Shown here: positions 37,330 through 46,764 of the stretch, piece after piece
How the letters are laid out: each line of letters begins with the position of its first letter
Numbering within the stretch: the first letter of the stretch is position 1
Assembly (NCBI RefSeq): GCF_023656415.1
Contig: NZ_JAMOIL010000002.1
Location: forward strand, 1-64,000
DNA from: Nocardioides bruguierae
Lineage (GTDB): Bacteria; Actinomycetota; Actinomycetes; Propionibacteriales; Nocardioidaceae
Direction: 5' to 3'
DNA length: 64,000 nt
Translations under genes and position numbers: made by a program
The notes under the pieces: generated by a model
What the model was told of the DNA's origin: nothing
Database searches by the model: none
What the model saw: only the letters and a program-made list of their open reading frames with translations

Positions 37330-37887
37330 TCAGTTGACCCCCGACGTCCCGGCCTCGAGGTCGACGAGGAAGCGCTCGACCACGCGGCTCTGGCGAGCCT
37401 CGTCCTCGAGGCTCTCGCCGACGATGCGACCGGCGAGGCCGGTCGCGATGGCGCCGACCTCGGCACGCAGGGCCGTGACGGCCTGCTGACGCTCCGCCTC
37501 GATCTGCGTCTTGCCGTTCTCGACGATGCGCGTCGCCTCGGTCTGGGCCTGGTCGCGCATCTCGGCGATGATCGCCGCGCCCTGCTCCCGAGCCTCCTCG
37601 CGGATGCGGGCAGCCTCGTGACGAGCGTCGGCCAGCTGGGCCTCCAGCTCGGCGAGCCGGGCGTCGGCCTCGGCCTGCTTCGACTCGGCCGCGGCGATGC
37701 CGCCCTCGATCGCCGCCGTGCGCTCGGCGTAGGCCTGCTCGAAGGCAGGGACCACGAACTTGCGCACCGCGAAGAAGAGGATGCCGAAGACGATCAGGGA
37801 GAGAACGATCTCGGCCGTGTGGGGAACGAGGGGATTGAGCTCCCCCTCGGCCGCCTCAACGACGAGAGCCGTCGTCAACGTGTGCAT
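37330..37887 (-). CDS. atpF: ATP synthase Fo subunit b
   Basis: A 185-residue b subunit with an N-terminal membrane helix (about 25-45, VLSLIVFGILFFAVRKFVVP) and a long Ala/Glu/Arg coiled coil (50-160) that forms the peripheral stalk. An ATG at 37887 gives the typical length; the short Glu-rich stretch before the helix follows the family. It sits between atpE and atpH in the operon. Confidence 0.95.
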   Translation of the reverse strand: MHTLTTALVVEAAEGELNPLVPHTAEIVLSLIVFGILFFAVRKFVVPAFEQAYAERTAAIEGGIAAAESKQAEADARLAELEAQLADARHEAARIREEAREQGAAIIAEMRDQAQTEATRIVENGKTQIEAERQQAVTALRAEVGAIATGLAGRIVGESLEDEARQSRVVERFLVDLEAGTSGVN

Positions 37888-37936
37888 GGCAGGTCCTTCC
37901 GGCTGCTACTACGTCAGAAGTGGGCGCAGAGCCCGG

Positions 37937-38146
37937 TCAGAGGACGAAGGCGAGGGCGATACCGATGATCGCGAGCGCCTCGGCCAGCGCGAAGCCCAGG
38001 ATGGCGATCGACTGCAGGCGGCCCTGGGCCTCCGGCTGACGGGCCACGCCGGCGATGTAGGCGGCGAAGATGAGACCGATGCCGACGCCGGGGCCGATGG
38101 CGGCCAGGCCGTAGCCGATCATGTTCATGGAGCCAGTGAGTTCCAC
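37937..38146 (-). CDS. atpE: ATP synthase Fo subunit c
   Basis: A 69-residue proteolipid of the rotor ring, with two hydrophobic helices joined by the polar loop RQPE (36-39). The proton-binding carboxylate is Glu56 in [10 protein letters not shown]. The Gly-rich first helix ([10 protein letters not shown]) packs against neighbours. The Glu and surrounding motif match proton-type rather than sodium-type rings. It lies between atpB and atpF; this subunit is the bedaquiline target in mycobacteria. Confidence 0.97.
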   Translation of the reverse strand: MELTGSMNMIGYGLAAIGPGVGIGLIFAAYIAGVARQPEAQGRLQSIAILGFALAEALAIIGIALAFVL

Positions 38147-38235
38147 GGGGTTTCCTTTCGGGTTTCTCTGCTGAGTCAGAGCTGAGGTGGTCGGGGACCG
38201 CAGGTCCGGCGGTGCCGGCTACCTGAGAATGGTGG

Positions 38236-39012
38236 TCAGTGCTCGTCCGCGAGGGCGCCCTGGATGTACATGGCGTTGAGGAGGACGAAGACATAGGCCT
38301 GGAGGAACTGGACCAGCAGCTCCAGGAAGGCGATGGCGATGAACATGACCCACGAGAGGATGCCGACCGCGGCGTAGGCGCCGCCGAGCTCCACGAGCAG
38401 GTACTCGCCACCGAGCGCGAAAAGGATCAGCAGCAGGTGGCCGGCGAGCATGTTCGCGAACAGACGCAGGGCCAGCGTGACCGGTCGCACGATGATGTTG
38501 GAGAGGAACTCCAGCGGGATCAGCAGCGCCAGGATCGGGCCGGTGACGCCCGACGGCACGGACTGGAGCTTCAGGTAGCCCAGGAAGCCGTGCTTCTTGA
38601 TGCCCACCGCGTTGTAGATGATCCAGCTCATCGCCGCGAGGCCGTAGACCATGCCGGAGCGGGAGAACGTGGGGAACTGGAAGAACGGGATCGTCGCGAA
38701 GACGTTGTTCACCAGGATGAAGAAGAACAGCGCGAAGAGGTACGGCGTGAACTTCATGAAGTCGTGGGTGCCGAGGATGTCGCGGCTCATCGAGTTGCGG
38801 ACGAAGTTGTAGCCCTGCTCGCCGGCGAACTGGAGGCGACCCGGCACGACCTGGCGGTGGCGTGCGGCGACGTAGAAGAAGACGAAGACGATGACCGCAG
38901 CCAGCACCAGCTGCAGCATCGGCTTGGTCACGCCGAAGGCGATGGCCGGGAGCTCGAAGTCTGCCGGGCCCGGAGGGGTGAAGCCCTCGGCTTTGATGAT
39001 CAGGCTGCTCAA
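38236..39012 (-). CDS. atpB: ATP synthase Fo subunit a
   Basis: A 258-residue membrane protein forming the proton half-channels beside the c ring. It has five or six helices; the essential arginine lies in RPVTLALRLFANMLAGH (about residue 181). The segment LLVELGGAYAAVGIL and the final LNAMYIQGALADEH are typical of the family. It precedes atpE in the operon. Confidence 0.97.
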   Translation of the reverse strand: MSSLIIKAEGFTPPGPADFELPAIAFGVTKPMLQLVLAAVIVFVFFYVAARHRQVVPGRLQFAGEQGYNFVRNSMSRDILGTHDFMKFTPYLFALFFFILVNNVFATIPFFQFPTFSRSGMVYGLAAMSWIIYNAVGIKKHGFLGYLKLQSVPSGVTGPILALLIPLEFLSNIIVRPVTLALRLFANMLAGHLLLILFALGGEYLLVELGGAYAAVGILSWVMFIAIAFLELLVQFLQAYVFVLLNAMYIQGALADEH

Positions 39013-39028
39013 CGTGACTCCTGTGTGA

Positions 39029-39364
39029 TCACTGCGTCTGGTCGTCGGTGGAACGAAGGCCGCCGGCCCGTGGTTCCCCCGTCAAGTTCGTGTCCGGGTC
39101 CGTGCTGCCCGGGTGCTGCTCGGCGGGCTCCTCCTCCGGGGTGCGGAAGCGAGCCCAGGTCTGGTAGGTCCCCAGTGCGGCGCCGACGATGACCCCCACG
39201 GCCACCAGCCAACCGGTCCCCCACCAACGGTCGAGGCCCCAGCCGATGCCGCCGTAGACGAACACCCCGGCCACCAGGTAGCCGAAGGCCGACCACGGGT
39301 CCCCACCGGAGCCGCTCCCCACCGAGGGGTCGGGCCGCCGTGCGGGAGTGTCGTGCCGGGCCAT
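39029..39364 (-). CDS. AtpZ/AtpI-like small membrane protein
   Basis: A 111-residue protein with two membrane helices (about 27-46 and 52-72) separated by GWGLDRWWGTGW, a pattern seen in AtpZ/AtpI proteins that help assemble or charge the c ring. The tail is acidic and Pro/Thr-rich. It is placed 17 bp before atpB on the same strand, so it is part of the operon. Close to the M. tuberculosis arrangement atpI-atpB. Confidence 0.75.
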   Translation of the reverse strand: MARHDTPARRPDPSVGSGSGGDPWSAFGYLVAGVFVYGGIGWGLDRWWGTGWLVAVGVIVGAALGTYQTWARFRTPEEEPAEQHPGSTDPDTNLTGEPRAGGLRSTDDQTQ

Positions 39365-39394
39365 CGCGCCACGGACGATAGCAGGCTGTGGTGC

Positions 39395-39874
39395 TCATCG
39401 CGCACCCGCATCCGCATCCGTCCGACTGGTGTCGTTCGGGCTGTTCACGGGGGCGTCGTACACGGGGACACGCTGCTTGACGGCGGCAACGAGATGCGCG
39501 GGGGTCCAGGCGAGGACGACGGCCACCAGGGTGCCCGACAGCCAGGGCCGGACCTCCTCGGATCCCAGGACGTCCCCTGCCGTCAGCGACCCGAGGGCGA
39601 CCACCAGGAGCACCAGCTGGAGCCCGTAGGTGAGCAGCGCGACGAGCAGGGACGCGGCCGGCAGGACGCGGGCGACCAGGGCCACGGCTCCGGCGCCCAG
39701 GGCGAGGACGACGACGCCGACGACGCCTCCGGCCACGGCCCCCAGCGCGGCGGCGCCGCCGGAGGTGACGGCGGCCAGCAGCGCGGCCACGCCGACGACG
39801 GCCAAGGCCACGGCGGGGGCGAGCACCAGCGGCCGCAGCAGTGCCCGCGACGGGCCTCGTGCTGCCTGGCTCAT
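39395..39874 (-). CDS. AtpI-like membrane protein
   Basis: A 159-residue protein with four hydrophobic segments and a polar tail. Although similarity is low, its position as first gene of the ATP synthase operon and its size match AtpI, a chaperone for c-ring assembly. A strong ribosome site (GGAGG, eight to nine bases before the ATG at 39874) supports the start. Gene functions around it give the best clue; a definite assignment is not made. Confidence 0.7.
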   Translation of the reverse strand: MSQAARGPSRALLRPLVLAPAVALAVVGVAALLAAVTSGGAAALGAVAGGVVGVVVLALGAGAVALVARVLPAASLLVALLTYGLQLVLLVVALGSLTAGDVLGSEEVRPWLSGTLVAVVLAWTPAHLVAAVKQRVPVYDAPVNSPNDTSRTDADAGAR

Positions 39875-39992
39875 GTGCCTCCCTCCGCTGTGCGTCCGCA
39901 CCCGGCGGTCACCCGCTCGGGGACGCCGGGACGGTGCCGGACACCGTGCTCCGCGGCCCTGCGACCAGGTGGTCCGCAGGGAGCCGAGCGCT

Positions 39993-40008
39993 CGTGAAAG
40001 TTATCACA
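39993..40008. promoter_or_regulatory. CRP/GlxR-type site upstream of the atp operon
   Basis: CGTGAAAGTTATCACA matches TGTGA-N6-TCACA at nine of ten fixed positions, the best such site seen in the window. It lies about 120 bp before the first atp operon gene and overlaps the wecA stop codon (40004-40006). In Corynebacterium glutamicum the atp operon belongs to the GlxR regulon, which lends this placement weight. Confidence 0.6.
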
Positions 40009-41233
40009 AACTCGGGTGGCGCCCGTCACCGGGGCCGGCCGTCCCATCCTGCGTCCTCTCCCCCGAGGCGTCCAGGACGCGTTCGACCTCGGTGGCGGCC
40101 TGGCTCGGCAGCACCCTCCGCGGGCCGACGGCGGGGAGCAGGAAGGTGAGGGCGACCGTCACGAGCAGGCCCACCACCAGGGCCGCGACCACCATCGGCC
40201 CCGAGTAGAGGCTGGCGAAGACGGTGCCGAACGCGACCAGCGCCGCCCACAGCCACATGATGAAGACCGCGCGCCGCTGGGAGTGGCCGATCTCGAGCAG
40301 CCGGTGGTGCAGGTGCTGCTTGTCCGGCGAGAACGGCGAGCGCCCGGCCCAGGTCCGTCTGACCACGGCCAGCACGAGGTCCAGCAGGGGCACCAGCAGG
40401 ATCGAGATGGGCAGCACGATCGGCAGCAGCGTCGGGGCCAGGCTGGCGGGCGAGCCCGACCCGTCCACGCTCAGCTCGCTGGCGGAGAACTGCCCGCTCA
40501 GGGTGACCGCGCTGGCCGAGAGCACCAGCCCGATGAGCATCGACCCCGAGTCACCCATGAACAGGCGGGCGGGGTTGAAGTTGTGCGGCAGGAAGCCGAG
40601 GCACACGCCGGCCAGGGCGATGCTCAGCAGGGCGGCCGTGGAGGCGCGCGAGGTGTTGTTGATGCTGGTCAGCTGGTAGCAGAAGGCGAAGAACGCCAGC
40701 GCCCCGATCCCGACCACGCCCGTGGCCAGGCCATCCAGGCCGTCCACGAAGTTCACCGCGTTGATGGTCGCCACCACCAGGAACCCGGTGAACAGGGCGC
40801 CCTGGCTCAGGTCCAGCGTGAACTGCGTGCCGTCCAGCAGCGTCACGAAGTAGAACTGCACGCCGAAGCCGATGAGGATGCCGACCGCGATCAGCTGGCC
40901 GCCCAGCTTGGTCAGGGCGTCGAGCTCGAAGATGTCGTCCAGGACGCCGACGAAGCAGATCAGCGCGCCGGCGACCAGCACCACCGCCGCGTCCCGGAAG
41001 ACGAAGGGTGGCGACTGCTGGGAGAGGAACGGCAGCTGCCGGGCGACCAGGTAGGCGGCGCCGAGGCCGCCCAGCATGGCCAGCCCGCCCATGTAGGGGG
41101 TGGGCTCGTCGTGCACGTCGCGGTCGCGCACCCGTGCCACGGCCCCGGTGCGCAGCGCGATCTCGCGCGCGACGACGGTCAGCAGGTAGGTGACCGAGGC
41201 CGCGACGAGGAGGACGAGGAGGTACTCCCGCAC
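40004..41233 (-). CDS. wecA: Undecaprenyl-phosphate GlcNAc-1-phosphate transferase (WecA/TagO type)
   Basis: A 409-residue polytopic enzyme of the MraY/WecA family that links GlcNAc-1-phosphate to the lipid carrier at the cytoplasmic face of the membrane. It has around eleven helices. Typical acidic loops are [21 protein letters not shown] near the start, [13 protein letters not shown] in the middle, and the loop [11 protein letters not shown]. The C-terminus is cytoplasmic and polar. In M. tuberculosis the same neighbour (Rv1302) starts arabinogalactan linkage. It is placed between tsaC and atpI, as there. Confidence 0.93.
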   Translation of the reverse strand: MREYLLVLLVAASVTYLLTVVAREIALRTGAVARVRDRDVHDEPTPYMGGLAMLGGLGAAYLVARQLPFLSQQSPPFVFRDAAVVLVAGALICFVGVLDDIFELDALTKLGGQLIAVGILIGFGVQFYFVTLLDGTQFTLDLSQGALFTGFLVVATINAVNFVDGLDGLATGVVGIGALAFFAFCYQLTSINNTSRASTAALLSIALAGVCLGFLPHNFNPARLFMGDSGSMLIGLVLSASAVTLSGQFSASELSVDGSGSPASLAPTLLPIVLPISILLVPLLDLVLAVVRRTWAGRSPFSPDKQHLHHRLLEIGHSQRRAVFIMWLWAALVAFGTVFASLYSGPMVVAALVVGLLVTVALTFLLPAVGPRRVLPSQAATEVERVLDASGERTQDGTAGPGDGRHPSL

Positions 41234-41239
41234 CGGGCC

Positions 41240-41908
41240 TCAGTCCTCGTCGAGGGTCAGCGTGGCGCCGAGCGGCTCCAGCACCGCGTTGAGCTGCTCC
41301 AGGCTGAGCGCCCCGAGCCGCAGCACGCGGCCCTGGCCACCGGTCGCGTCGACGATGGTCGAGGCCTCACCGCCCGGCGAGGCCCCGTCGTCCACGATCA
41401 CGTCGACGGCCTCGCCCAGCATCTCCTCGGCCGCGTCCGCGTCGAGGGCGGCCGGGCGCCCCGACAGGTTCGCCGAGGACACCGCCAGGGGGCCGGTGCG
41501 CTCGAGGACCTCGCGCATCAGGTCGTGGTCGGGCATCCGCACCGCGACGGTGCCCCGGGTCTCCCCGAGGTCCCACCGCAGCGACTGCTGCTGGTGGCAC
41601 ACGATGGTGAGCGGGCCGGGCCAGAACTCCTCGACCAGCGCCCGGGCGTAGCCCGGGACCTTGGTGGCCAGGGCGTCCAGGGTCGTGCGGGCGGAGACGA
41701 GGACCGGCGGCGGCATGTCGCGACCGCGGCCCTTCGCGGCCAGCAGGTCGGCGACCGCGTCGGCGTCGAAGGCGTCCGCGGCGATGCCGTAGACGGTGTC
41801 GGTGGGCAGGACGGCCAGGCCGCCCCGCTGGAGGGCCCGGCTCGCGGCCGCGACGGCGGTCTCGCGCTCCTCCTCGGACCCGGTGGGAAAACGCTCCATG
41901 GTGCTCAT
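41240..41908 (-). CDS. tsaC: L-threonylcarbamoyladenylate synthase (TsaC/YrdC)
   Basis: A 222-residue YrdC-domain enzyme that makes threonylcarbamoyl-AMP from threonine, bicarbonate and ATP, for the t6A base of ANN-decoding tRNAs. The family motif GGLAVLPTDTVYGIAAD is at about 29-45; SSANLSGRP near 150 forms part of the ATP site. The absence of a Sua5 C-terminal domain makes it the shorter TsaC type. The ATG overlaps the prmC stop (ATGA), so it is coupled to translation-factor genes. Confidence 0.93.
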   Translation of the reverse strand: MSTMERFPTGSEEERETAVAAASRALQRGGLAVLPTDTVYGIAADAFDADAVADLLAAKGRGRDMPPPVLVSARTTLDALATKVPGYARALVEEFWPGPLTIVCHQQQSLRWDLGETRGTVAVRMPDHDLMREVLERTGPLAVSSANLSGRPAALDADAAEEMLGEAVDVIVDDGASPGGEASTIVDATGGQGRVLRLGALSLEQLNAVLEPLGATLTLDED

Positions 41909-42768
41909 CGTGCCAGTCGCGCCGTGCAGTACCGCGCCCGCCCGGCCAGGTCGGCGTGGTCGCGCACGTCCTCCCAGCCCCCGACCTGCACGAGCACCTC
42001 GGGCGCGGACTCGCCCTGGGCGTCGGCGTGCTCGAACCCGAGCACGCCGCCGGGGCGCAGCAGGCGCTGTGCGCGGCGGGCGATGACCCGGATCGCGTCG
42101 AGCCCGTCGTCGCCGCTGAACAGGGCGAGATGGGGGTCGTGGTCGCGGGCCTCGGGGGCCACGGACTCCCAGGCCTCCAGCGGCACGTAGGGCGGGTTGG
42201 AGACCACCACGTCGACGTGCCCGAGCAGGTCCTCGAAGGCGTCGGCCAGGTCGCCCTGGCGCAGGTCGACGCCGCTGCCGGCGAGGTTCCGCGAGGCCCA
42301 GTCGAAGGCGTCCTCGGAGAGCTCCACCGCGTGCACGCGGGCGCCGGGCACCTCGTGGGCGACGCTGCCGGCGATGGCCCCGGAGCCGGTGCACAGGTCG
42401 ACGACGACGGGCTCGGCGGTGCCGGCCGCCTGGAGGGCCAGCGCGGCCTCGACGGCCCAGCCCGCCAGCAGCTCGGTCTCCGGCCGCGGCACGAAGACGC
42501 CCGGGCCGACGGCGAGCTCGAGGTGCCGGAACGCAGCGGTGCCCACGAGGTGCTGGAGCGGCTCCCGGGAGGCGCGTCGCGCGACCAGGGCGGCCAGCCG
42601 GCCGGCGTCCTGCTCCCCCACGTCGGCGACCAGCGGCAGGCGCGAGCGCGGCACGTCGAGCACGTGCGCCAGCAGGGCGGCGGCGTCGTGCTCCGGGCTG
42701 GCGACCCCGGCGTCCGTCAGCACGGCCGACGCCTCGCGCAGCAGGGCCCGCACGGCGTCCACGCTCAC
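41905..42768 (-). CDS. prmC: Peptide chain release factor N5-glutamine methyltransferase
   Basis: A 287-residue methyltransferase that modifies the Gln of the GGQ motif in release factors. The S-adenosylmethionine loop [15 protein letters not shown] and the catalytic NPPY signature (near 191, in [13 protein letters not shown]) are present. The N-terminal helical domain recognises the release factor. It starts with GTG and overlaps prfA's stop (GTGA), the standard pairing of enzyme and substrate gene. Confidence 0.96.
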   Translation of the reverse strand: MSVDAVRALLREASAVLTDAGVASPEHDAAALLAHVLDVPRSRLPLVADVGEQDAGRLAALVARRASREPLQHLVGTAAFRHLELAVGPGVFVPRPETELLAGWAVEAALALQAAGTAEPVVVDLCTGSGAIAGSVAHEVPGARVHAVELSEDAFDWASRNLAGSGVDLRQGDLADAFEDLLGHVDVVVSNPPYVPLEAWESVAPEARDHDPHLALFSGDDGLDAIRVIARRAQRLLRPGGVLGFEHADAQGESAPEVLVQVGGWEDVRDHADLAGRARYCTARLAR

Positions 42769-43838
42769 TCCTCCAGGGCCGCGAGGCGGGCGGCCATGTC
42801 GGCGTCGACGCAGGAGTCCAGGACGGGGCCGAGGTCGCCGTCGAGCACCTGGTCGAGGTTGTAGGCCTTGTAGCCGGTGCGGTGGTCGGAGATGCGGTTC
42901 TCCGGGTAGTTGTAGGTGCGGATCCGCTCCGAGCGGTCCACGGTGCGCACCTGGCTGCGGCGGGCCTCGCCTGCGGCGGCGTCCGCCTCCTCCTGGGCCG
43001 CGGCCAGCAGGCGCGAGCGCAGGATGCGCAGGGCCTGCTCCTTGTTCTGCAGCTGGGACTTCTCGTTCTGGCAGGAGACGACGATGCCGGTGGGCAGGTG
43101 GGTGATCCGCACGGCCGAGTCGGTGGTGTTGACGCTCTGCCCGCCGGGTCCGGAGGAGCGGAAGACGTCGATGCGCAGGTCGTTGTCGTCCACGACGACG
43201 TCGACCTGCTCCGCCTCCGGCAGCACCAGGACGCCGGCGGCGCTGGTGTGCACACGACCCTGGGACTCGGTCACGGGGACCCGCTGGACGCGGTGCACCC
43301 CGCCCTCGAACTTCAGCCGCGCGAACGGGGTGCGGCCGGGCTCGGTGCTCCCCTTGGCCTTGACCGCCACGGTGACCGACTTGTAGCCGCCCAGGTCGGA
43401 CTCGGCGGCGTCGAGCACCTCCACGCCCCAGCCCGCGGTCTCGGCGTAGCGCGAGTACATCCGCAGCAGGTCGCCGGCGAACAGCGCGGACTCCTCACCG
43501 CCCTCGCCGGACTTGATCTCGAGGATGGCGTCCTTGTCGTCGGCGGGGTCGCGCGGCACGAGGAGACGGCGCAGCCGCTCCTCCGCGTCCTCGCGCGCGA
43601 TCGCCAGACGGTCGGCCTCCTCGGCGAAGGACGGGTCGTCGGCCGACAGCTCACGGGCGGCCTCGAGGTCGTCGGCCAGCGAGCCCCAGGTGCGCCAGGT
43701 GGTGATGATCGCGGACAGCTCGGCGTAGCGGCGGTTCAGCTGCTTGGCCAGGCGCGCGTCCGCGTGCGTCTCGGGCAGCGCCAGCCGCCCCTCCAGCTCG
43801 GTGTGCTCCTCGAGCATGTGCTCCACGGCCTCGAACAC
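42765..43838 (-). CDS. prfA: Peptide chain release factor 1
   Basis: A 357-residue class-I release factor that reads UAA and UAG. The GGQ motif that enters the peptidyl-transferase centre is at 232-234 in [10 protein letters not shown]. The stop-recognition tripeptide appears in RVPVTESQ, the PVT variant of the PxT motif. A GTG start at 43838 gives the usual length. It is followed by prmC with a four-base overlap, and preceded by rpmE with a terminator between them. Confidence 0.97.
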   Translation of the reverse strand: MFEAVEHMLEEHTELEGRLALPETHADARLAKQLNRRYAELSAIITTWRTWGSLADDLEAARELSADDPSFAEEADRLAIAREDAEERLRRLLVPRDPADDKDAILEIKSGEGGEESALFAGDLLRMYSRYAETAGWGVEVLDAAESDLGGYKSVTVAVKAKGSTEPGRTPFARLKFEGGVHRVQRVPVTESQGRVHTSAAGVLVLPEAEQVDVVVDDNDLRIDVFRSSGPGGQSVNTTDSAVRITHLPTGIVVSCQNEKSQLQNKEQALRILRSRLLAAAQEEADAAAGEARRSQVRTVDRSERIRTYNYPENRISDHRTGYKAYNLDQVLDGDLGPVLDSCVDADMAARLAALEE

Positions 43839-43897
43839 GCGTGGTCCCCTCCCCCGGCCCTGCGCCGGCGCTGCGGTCTCACCTCTTCGAACACGAC

Positions 43898-43937
43898 GAG
43901 CGCCGGCCCCGTCCGCAAGGGACGGAGACCGGCGCTC
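43898..43937 (-). terminator. Terminator hairpin after rpmE
   Basis: GAGCGCCGG and CCGTCC (43898-43914) pair with GGACGG and CCGGCGCTC (43920-43937), leaving a small internal bulge and a five-base loop. It lies 12 bp past the rpmE stop, so L31 transcription probably ends before prfA. No T-run. Confidence 0.7.
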
Positions 43938-43948
43938 GGTCGGAGGTG

Positions 43949-44158
43949 CTACTTCTTCTTGCCGTAGCGAGCCTCGAAGCGGGCCACGCGCCCACCGGTG
44001 TCGAGGATCTTCTGCTTGCCCGTGTAGAACGGGTGGCACTGGGAGCACACGTCCGAGCGGATCTGGCCGCTGGTCACGGTGCTGCGGGTGGTGAACGTGG
44101 AGCCGCAGGTGCAGATGACCTCGGTCTCGACGTACTCCGGGTGGATGTCAGCCTTCAT
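43949..44158 (-). CDS. rpmE: Ribosomal protein L31 (zinc form)
   Basis: A 69-residue large-subunit protein. Zinc ligands Cys16, Cys18, Cys38 and Cys41 identify the C+ form, used when zinc is available; the C- form, if any, would be elsewhere. The start [10 protein letters not shown] is typical. A 170-bp space upstream holds its promoter, and the pair of kinase and regulator genes interrupts the usual rho-rpmE adjacency. Confidence 0.97.
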   Translation of the reverse strand: MKADIHPEYVETEVICTCGSTFTTRSTVTSGQIRSDVCSQCHPFYTGKQKILDTGGRVARFEARYGKKK

Positions 44159-44328
44159 GGGAAGTCCCTTCTCGATGGGTCGTCCCGGGTCGTCACTGGC
44201 CGATGCGCGAGCGTCGACGGACGTGAACCGGGACCGTACGTACCATTGTGCCCAACGGCCGCGGGCGGCGGCGAATTCCCGCGCTCCCGGTCGCCGCGCG
44301 GCGTCCCGTCCGCTGCGCCGGGGACGCC

Positions 44329-46152
44329 TCAGCCGGGGTGCCGTCCGGAGGCGACGAACGGCGGGGGCGTGTCGACCGTCGGCTCGCCGGGCTGCTCCAG
44401 CCGTGGCGCGCGCGGCGTGCTCGGCAGCCGCTCACCGCCGCCGGTCGAGACCTCGCCGGGCTTGAGGTCGAGGCGCTCCGGCAGACGCAGCTCGGGGACG
44501 TCCTCGGCCGCGTCGTCCTCGCGGTCGTCGGCCGCGTCGATCGCCTCGGCGGGCTCGGCTGCCGCGGGCGTCGGGGTGGCTCCCGCCTCCTCAGGGTCGG
44601 CGAGCGCGTCCTGGCCGTCGTCGGTGGGCTCGCCGGGCTCGGGCAGGACCCCCGCCCGCAGCAGCGGCACCCGCAGGACGACGGTGGTGCCCTGGCCCTC
44701 GACGCTGCTCAGCCGCAGGTCGCCGCCGTGGCGGTCGACGACGGTCTGGACGATCCGCAGGCCCAGGCCGGTGCCGGCGATCTCGTTCTGCACCGCGTTG
44801 CGGGCGCGGAAGAACCGCGTGCCCAGCCGCTCCACCTCGTCCTCGGGGATGCCGATGCCGTGGTCGGTCACGGTCACCGCGGCCACCTGGTCGTCGGGCA
44901 GGGCGACCACGGAGACCTCGACGTTGGAGTCGGGGCGGGAGAACTTCACCGCGTTGGAGACGATGTTGAGCAGGGCGCGCCCCATGAGTGCCCGGTCCAC
45001 CATCGTCGGGACGGTGCCCGCGGGCTCGTCCATGACGACGCGGATGTCGCGGCCGGCGGCGGTGATCCGCACGTCGGTGACGGCGTCGCGCACGATCGTG
45101 GCCAGGTCGCTGGCCTCGCGCTCGGTGCGCACCGTCTCGGCCCGGGAGAGCGTCAGCAGGTCATCGATGAGGGCCTTGAGCCGGCCCACGTTGCGGCGCG
45201 TGGCGTCGAGGATGCGCTCGTGCCGCGGCTGCATGCGGCCCTCGAACTCCTCGGCGACGAGCTCCAGGTAGCCGGCGATGGTGGTCAGCGGGGTCCGCAG
45301 CTCGTGGGAGACGTTGGAGACGAAGTCGTCGCGGGCGCTGTCGAGGGTGTGCAGCGAGCTCTGGATGTGGGACTCCACGGCCCGGGCCCGGGCCTGCGCC
45401 TCGGCCAGCTCGTTGACGGCCAGCGCGATCGAGCGCACCTCCCGCGGCCCGGCCGGACGGGCCCGGACGGTCGGGTCGGCGGCCATCCGCTGGACGCAGG
45501 CCTCCAGCTCCAGCAGCGGGGTGGACAGGCGGGTCAGCAACGAGCGGCGGGCCGTGACGAGCACCCACACGGCGAGCACCGCGAGCACGAGCAGGCTGCC
45601 GACCGCGCCCCACTGGCGCCAGGTCGCGGCGGACTCGGCCTCGGCCAGGCCCGCGGCGAGCGCGGTGGTGGTCGACTGGTGCGCCTGCTCGACGTCGGCG
45701 ATCCGGTCCTGGCCCACGGCGTAGAGCGCCGGGCGGTAGCGCGCGCCCGGCAGCGCCAGCCGCGGCTCGACGTAGTCGTCCAGCCAGGTCTCGGCCGCCC
45801 CGGCCTCGGCCTTGACGAGGGCGAGCAGCTCGGCGTCGTCCCCGACCCCGGCCCGCACCCGGAGCAGGTGGCCGGCCAGCCGCTCCCGCAGGTCGGCCAC
45901 CTCGGCCGGCTTGGCCGGGTCCCCCGTGCGCGCCCAGTCACCGACCGCGGCGTCGATCGCGGTCACGTCCTGGAGCACGCCCGCGTGGGCGGCGACCGCG
46001 GGCTGGAAGGAGCCGGTGAGACCGCTGAGCGCCTGCGCGGAGAGCACGACGCTGACCACGCCGACCACGACCAGGGCCACGACCAGGCCCATCAGCCGGT
46101 GCAGCGCCGGGTTCACGGTCGACGCGACACTGCGACTCGTCCCCTCGGCCAT
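44329..46152 (-). CDS. Membrane sensor histidine kinase with long acidic tail
   Basis: A 607-residue kinase with TM1 about 17-40, a helical extracytoplasmic domain (41-180) similar in length to CHASE3-like sensors, TM2 about 183-205, then HAMP-like and HisKA. The H box [13 protein letters not shown] has His283, and ATPase motifs N ([11 protein letters not shown]), G1 ([11 protein letters not shown]) and G2 (GTGLGLRIV) follow. After the catalytic part is a tail of about 100 residues, rich in Pro, Asp and Glu, without known domain. It lies downstream of a single-domain receiver (gap 119 bp), forming a pair. Confidence 0.9.
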   Translation of the reverse strand: MAEGTSRSVASTVNPALHRLMGLVVALVVVGVVSVVLSAQALSGLTGSFQPAVAAHAGVLQDVTAIDAAVGDWARTGDPAKPAEVADLRERLAGHLLRVRAGVGDDAELLALVKAEAGAAETWLDDYVEPRLALPGARYRPALYAVGQDRIADVEQAHQSTTTALAAGLAEAESAATWRQWGAVGSLLVLAVLAVWVLVTARRSLLTRLSTPLLELEACVQRMAADPTVRARPAGPREVRSIALAVNELAEAQARARAVESHIQSSLHTLDSARDDFVSNVSHELRTPLTTIAGYLELVAEEFEGRMQPRHERILDATRRNVGRLKALIDDLLTLSRAETVRTEREASDLATIVRDAVTDVRITAAGRDIRVVMDEPAGTVPTMVDRALMGRALLNIVSNAVKFSRPDSNVEVSVVALPDDQVAAVTVTDHGIGIPEDEVERLGTRFFRARNAVQNEIAGTGLGLRIVQTVVDRHGGDLRLSSVEGQGTTVVLRVPLLRAGVLPEPGEPTDDGQDALADPEEAGATPTPAAAEPAEAIDAADDREDDAAEDVPELRLPERLDLKPGEVSTGGGERLPSTPRAPRLEQPGEPTVDTPPPFVASGRHPG

Positions 46153-46271
46153 GCTGAGACTCCCTCCCCTGCCGCTCGCCTGAGCCCCCGGCGGCACGGT
46201 TGTGTGCCGACGAGAATACCGCCCGGGGCTCCCCCGAGGGCGGCTTCGTCACAGGTCCCGCGGAGCGGTGC

Positions 46272-46643
46272 TCAGCGGGATCGCTCGAGCAGGGCCTCCA
46301 CCCGCGAGGCCAGCTCGCGGGGGCTGAAGGGCTTGGTGATGTAGTCGTCGGCGCCCGAGTCGAAGCCGCTCTCGACGTCGGACTCCTGGGCCCGCGCGGT
46401 CAGAAGGATGACCGGCAGGTCGGCCAGCGCCGGGTCCGCCCGCATCTCGCGGATCGCGTCGAGGCCGGACGCGACCGGCATCATCACGTCGAGCACGGCC
46501 AGGTCGGGGCGGTCGGCGCGGGCGGCGGCCACGGCCTGGGCGCCGTCCGAGACGGCGACGATGTCGTGCCCCAGCGAGGAGAGCTTGAACTCGACGAGCT
46601 CGCGGATGTCGACGTCGTCGTCCGCCACCAGGATGCGTGCCAC
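46272..46643 (-). CDS. Single-domain response regulator
   Basis: A 123-residue receiver domain with Asp8/Asp9, phospho-acceptor Asp52 (VLDVMMPVASG) and KPFSPREL Lys. No output domain follows. GTG 46643 starts it. The kinase downstream is the likely donor. Single-domain receivers in two-gene pairs act by protein contact or as phosphate sinks. The pair sits between rho and rpmE. Confidence 0.9.
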   Translation of the reverse strand: MARILVADDDVDIRELVEFKLSSLGHDIVAVSDGAQAVAAARADRPDLAVLDVMMPVASGLDAIREMRADPALADLPVILLTARAQESDVESGFDSGADDYITKPFSPRELASRVEALLERSR

Positions 46644-46691
46644 GGGAGAAGCGTGCCACAGCGGACCCCGTCGCGGCGCCGGACGTCGGTA

Positions 46692-46750
46692 CCGGTCCGG
46701 GCACCCGCCCCTCCCCGGGACGGAGAGACGCGGGCACCCGGCCGGACCGG
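46692..46750 (-). terminator. Possible terminator after rho
   Basis: CCGGTCCGG (46692-46700) and CCGGACCGG (46742-46750) form a nine-base-pair outer stem, and CCCGC/GCGGG a five-pair inner stem, with a large loop. It lies 15 bp beyond the rho stop. Without a T-run it is only a moderate candidate. Confidence 0.45.
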
Positions 46751-46764
46751 GCGTCGCGGGTGCG

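Noticed and set aside
41240..43255. A 671-residue frame spanning tsaC, prmC and part of prfA
   Set aside because: Its 3' third is tsaC; the rest runs out of frame through prmC and prfA, which are well recognised in other frames.
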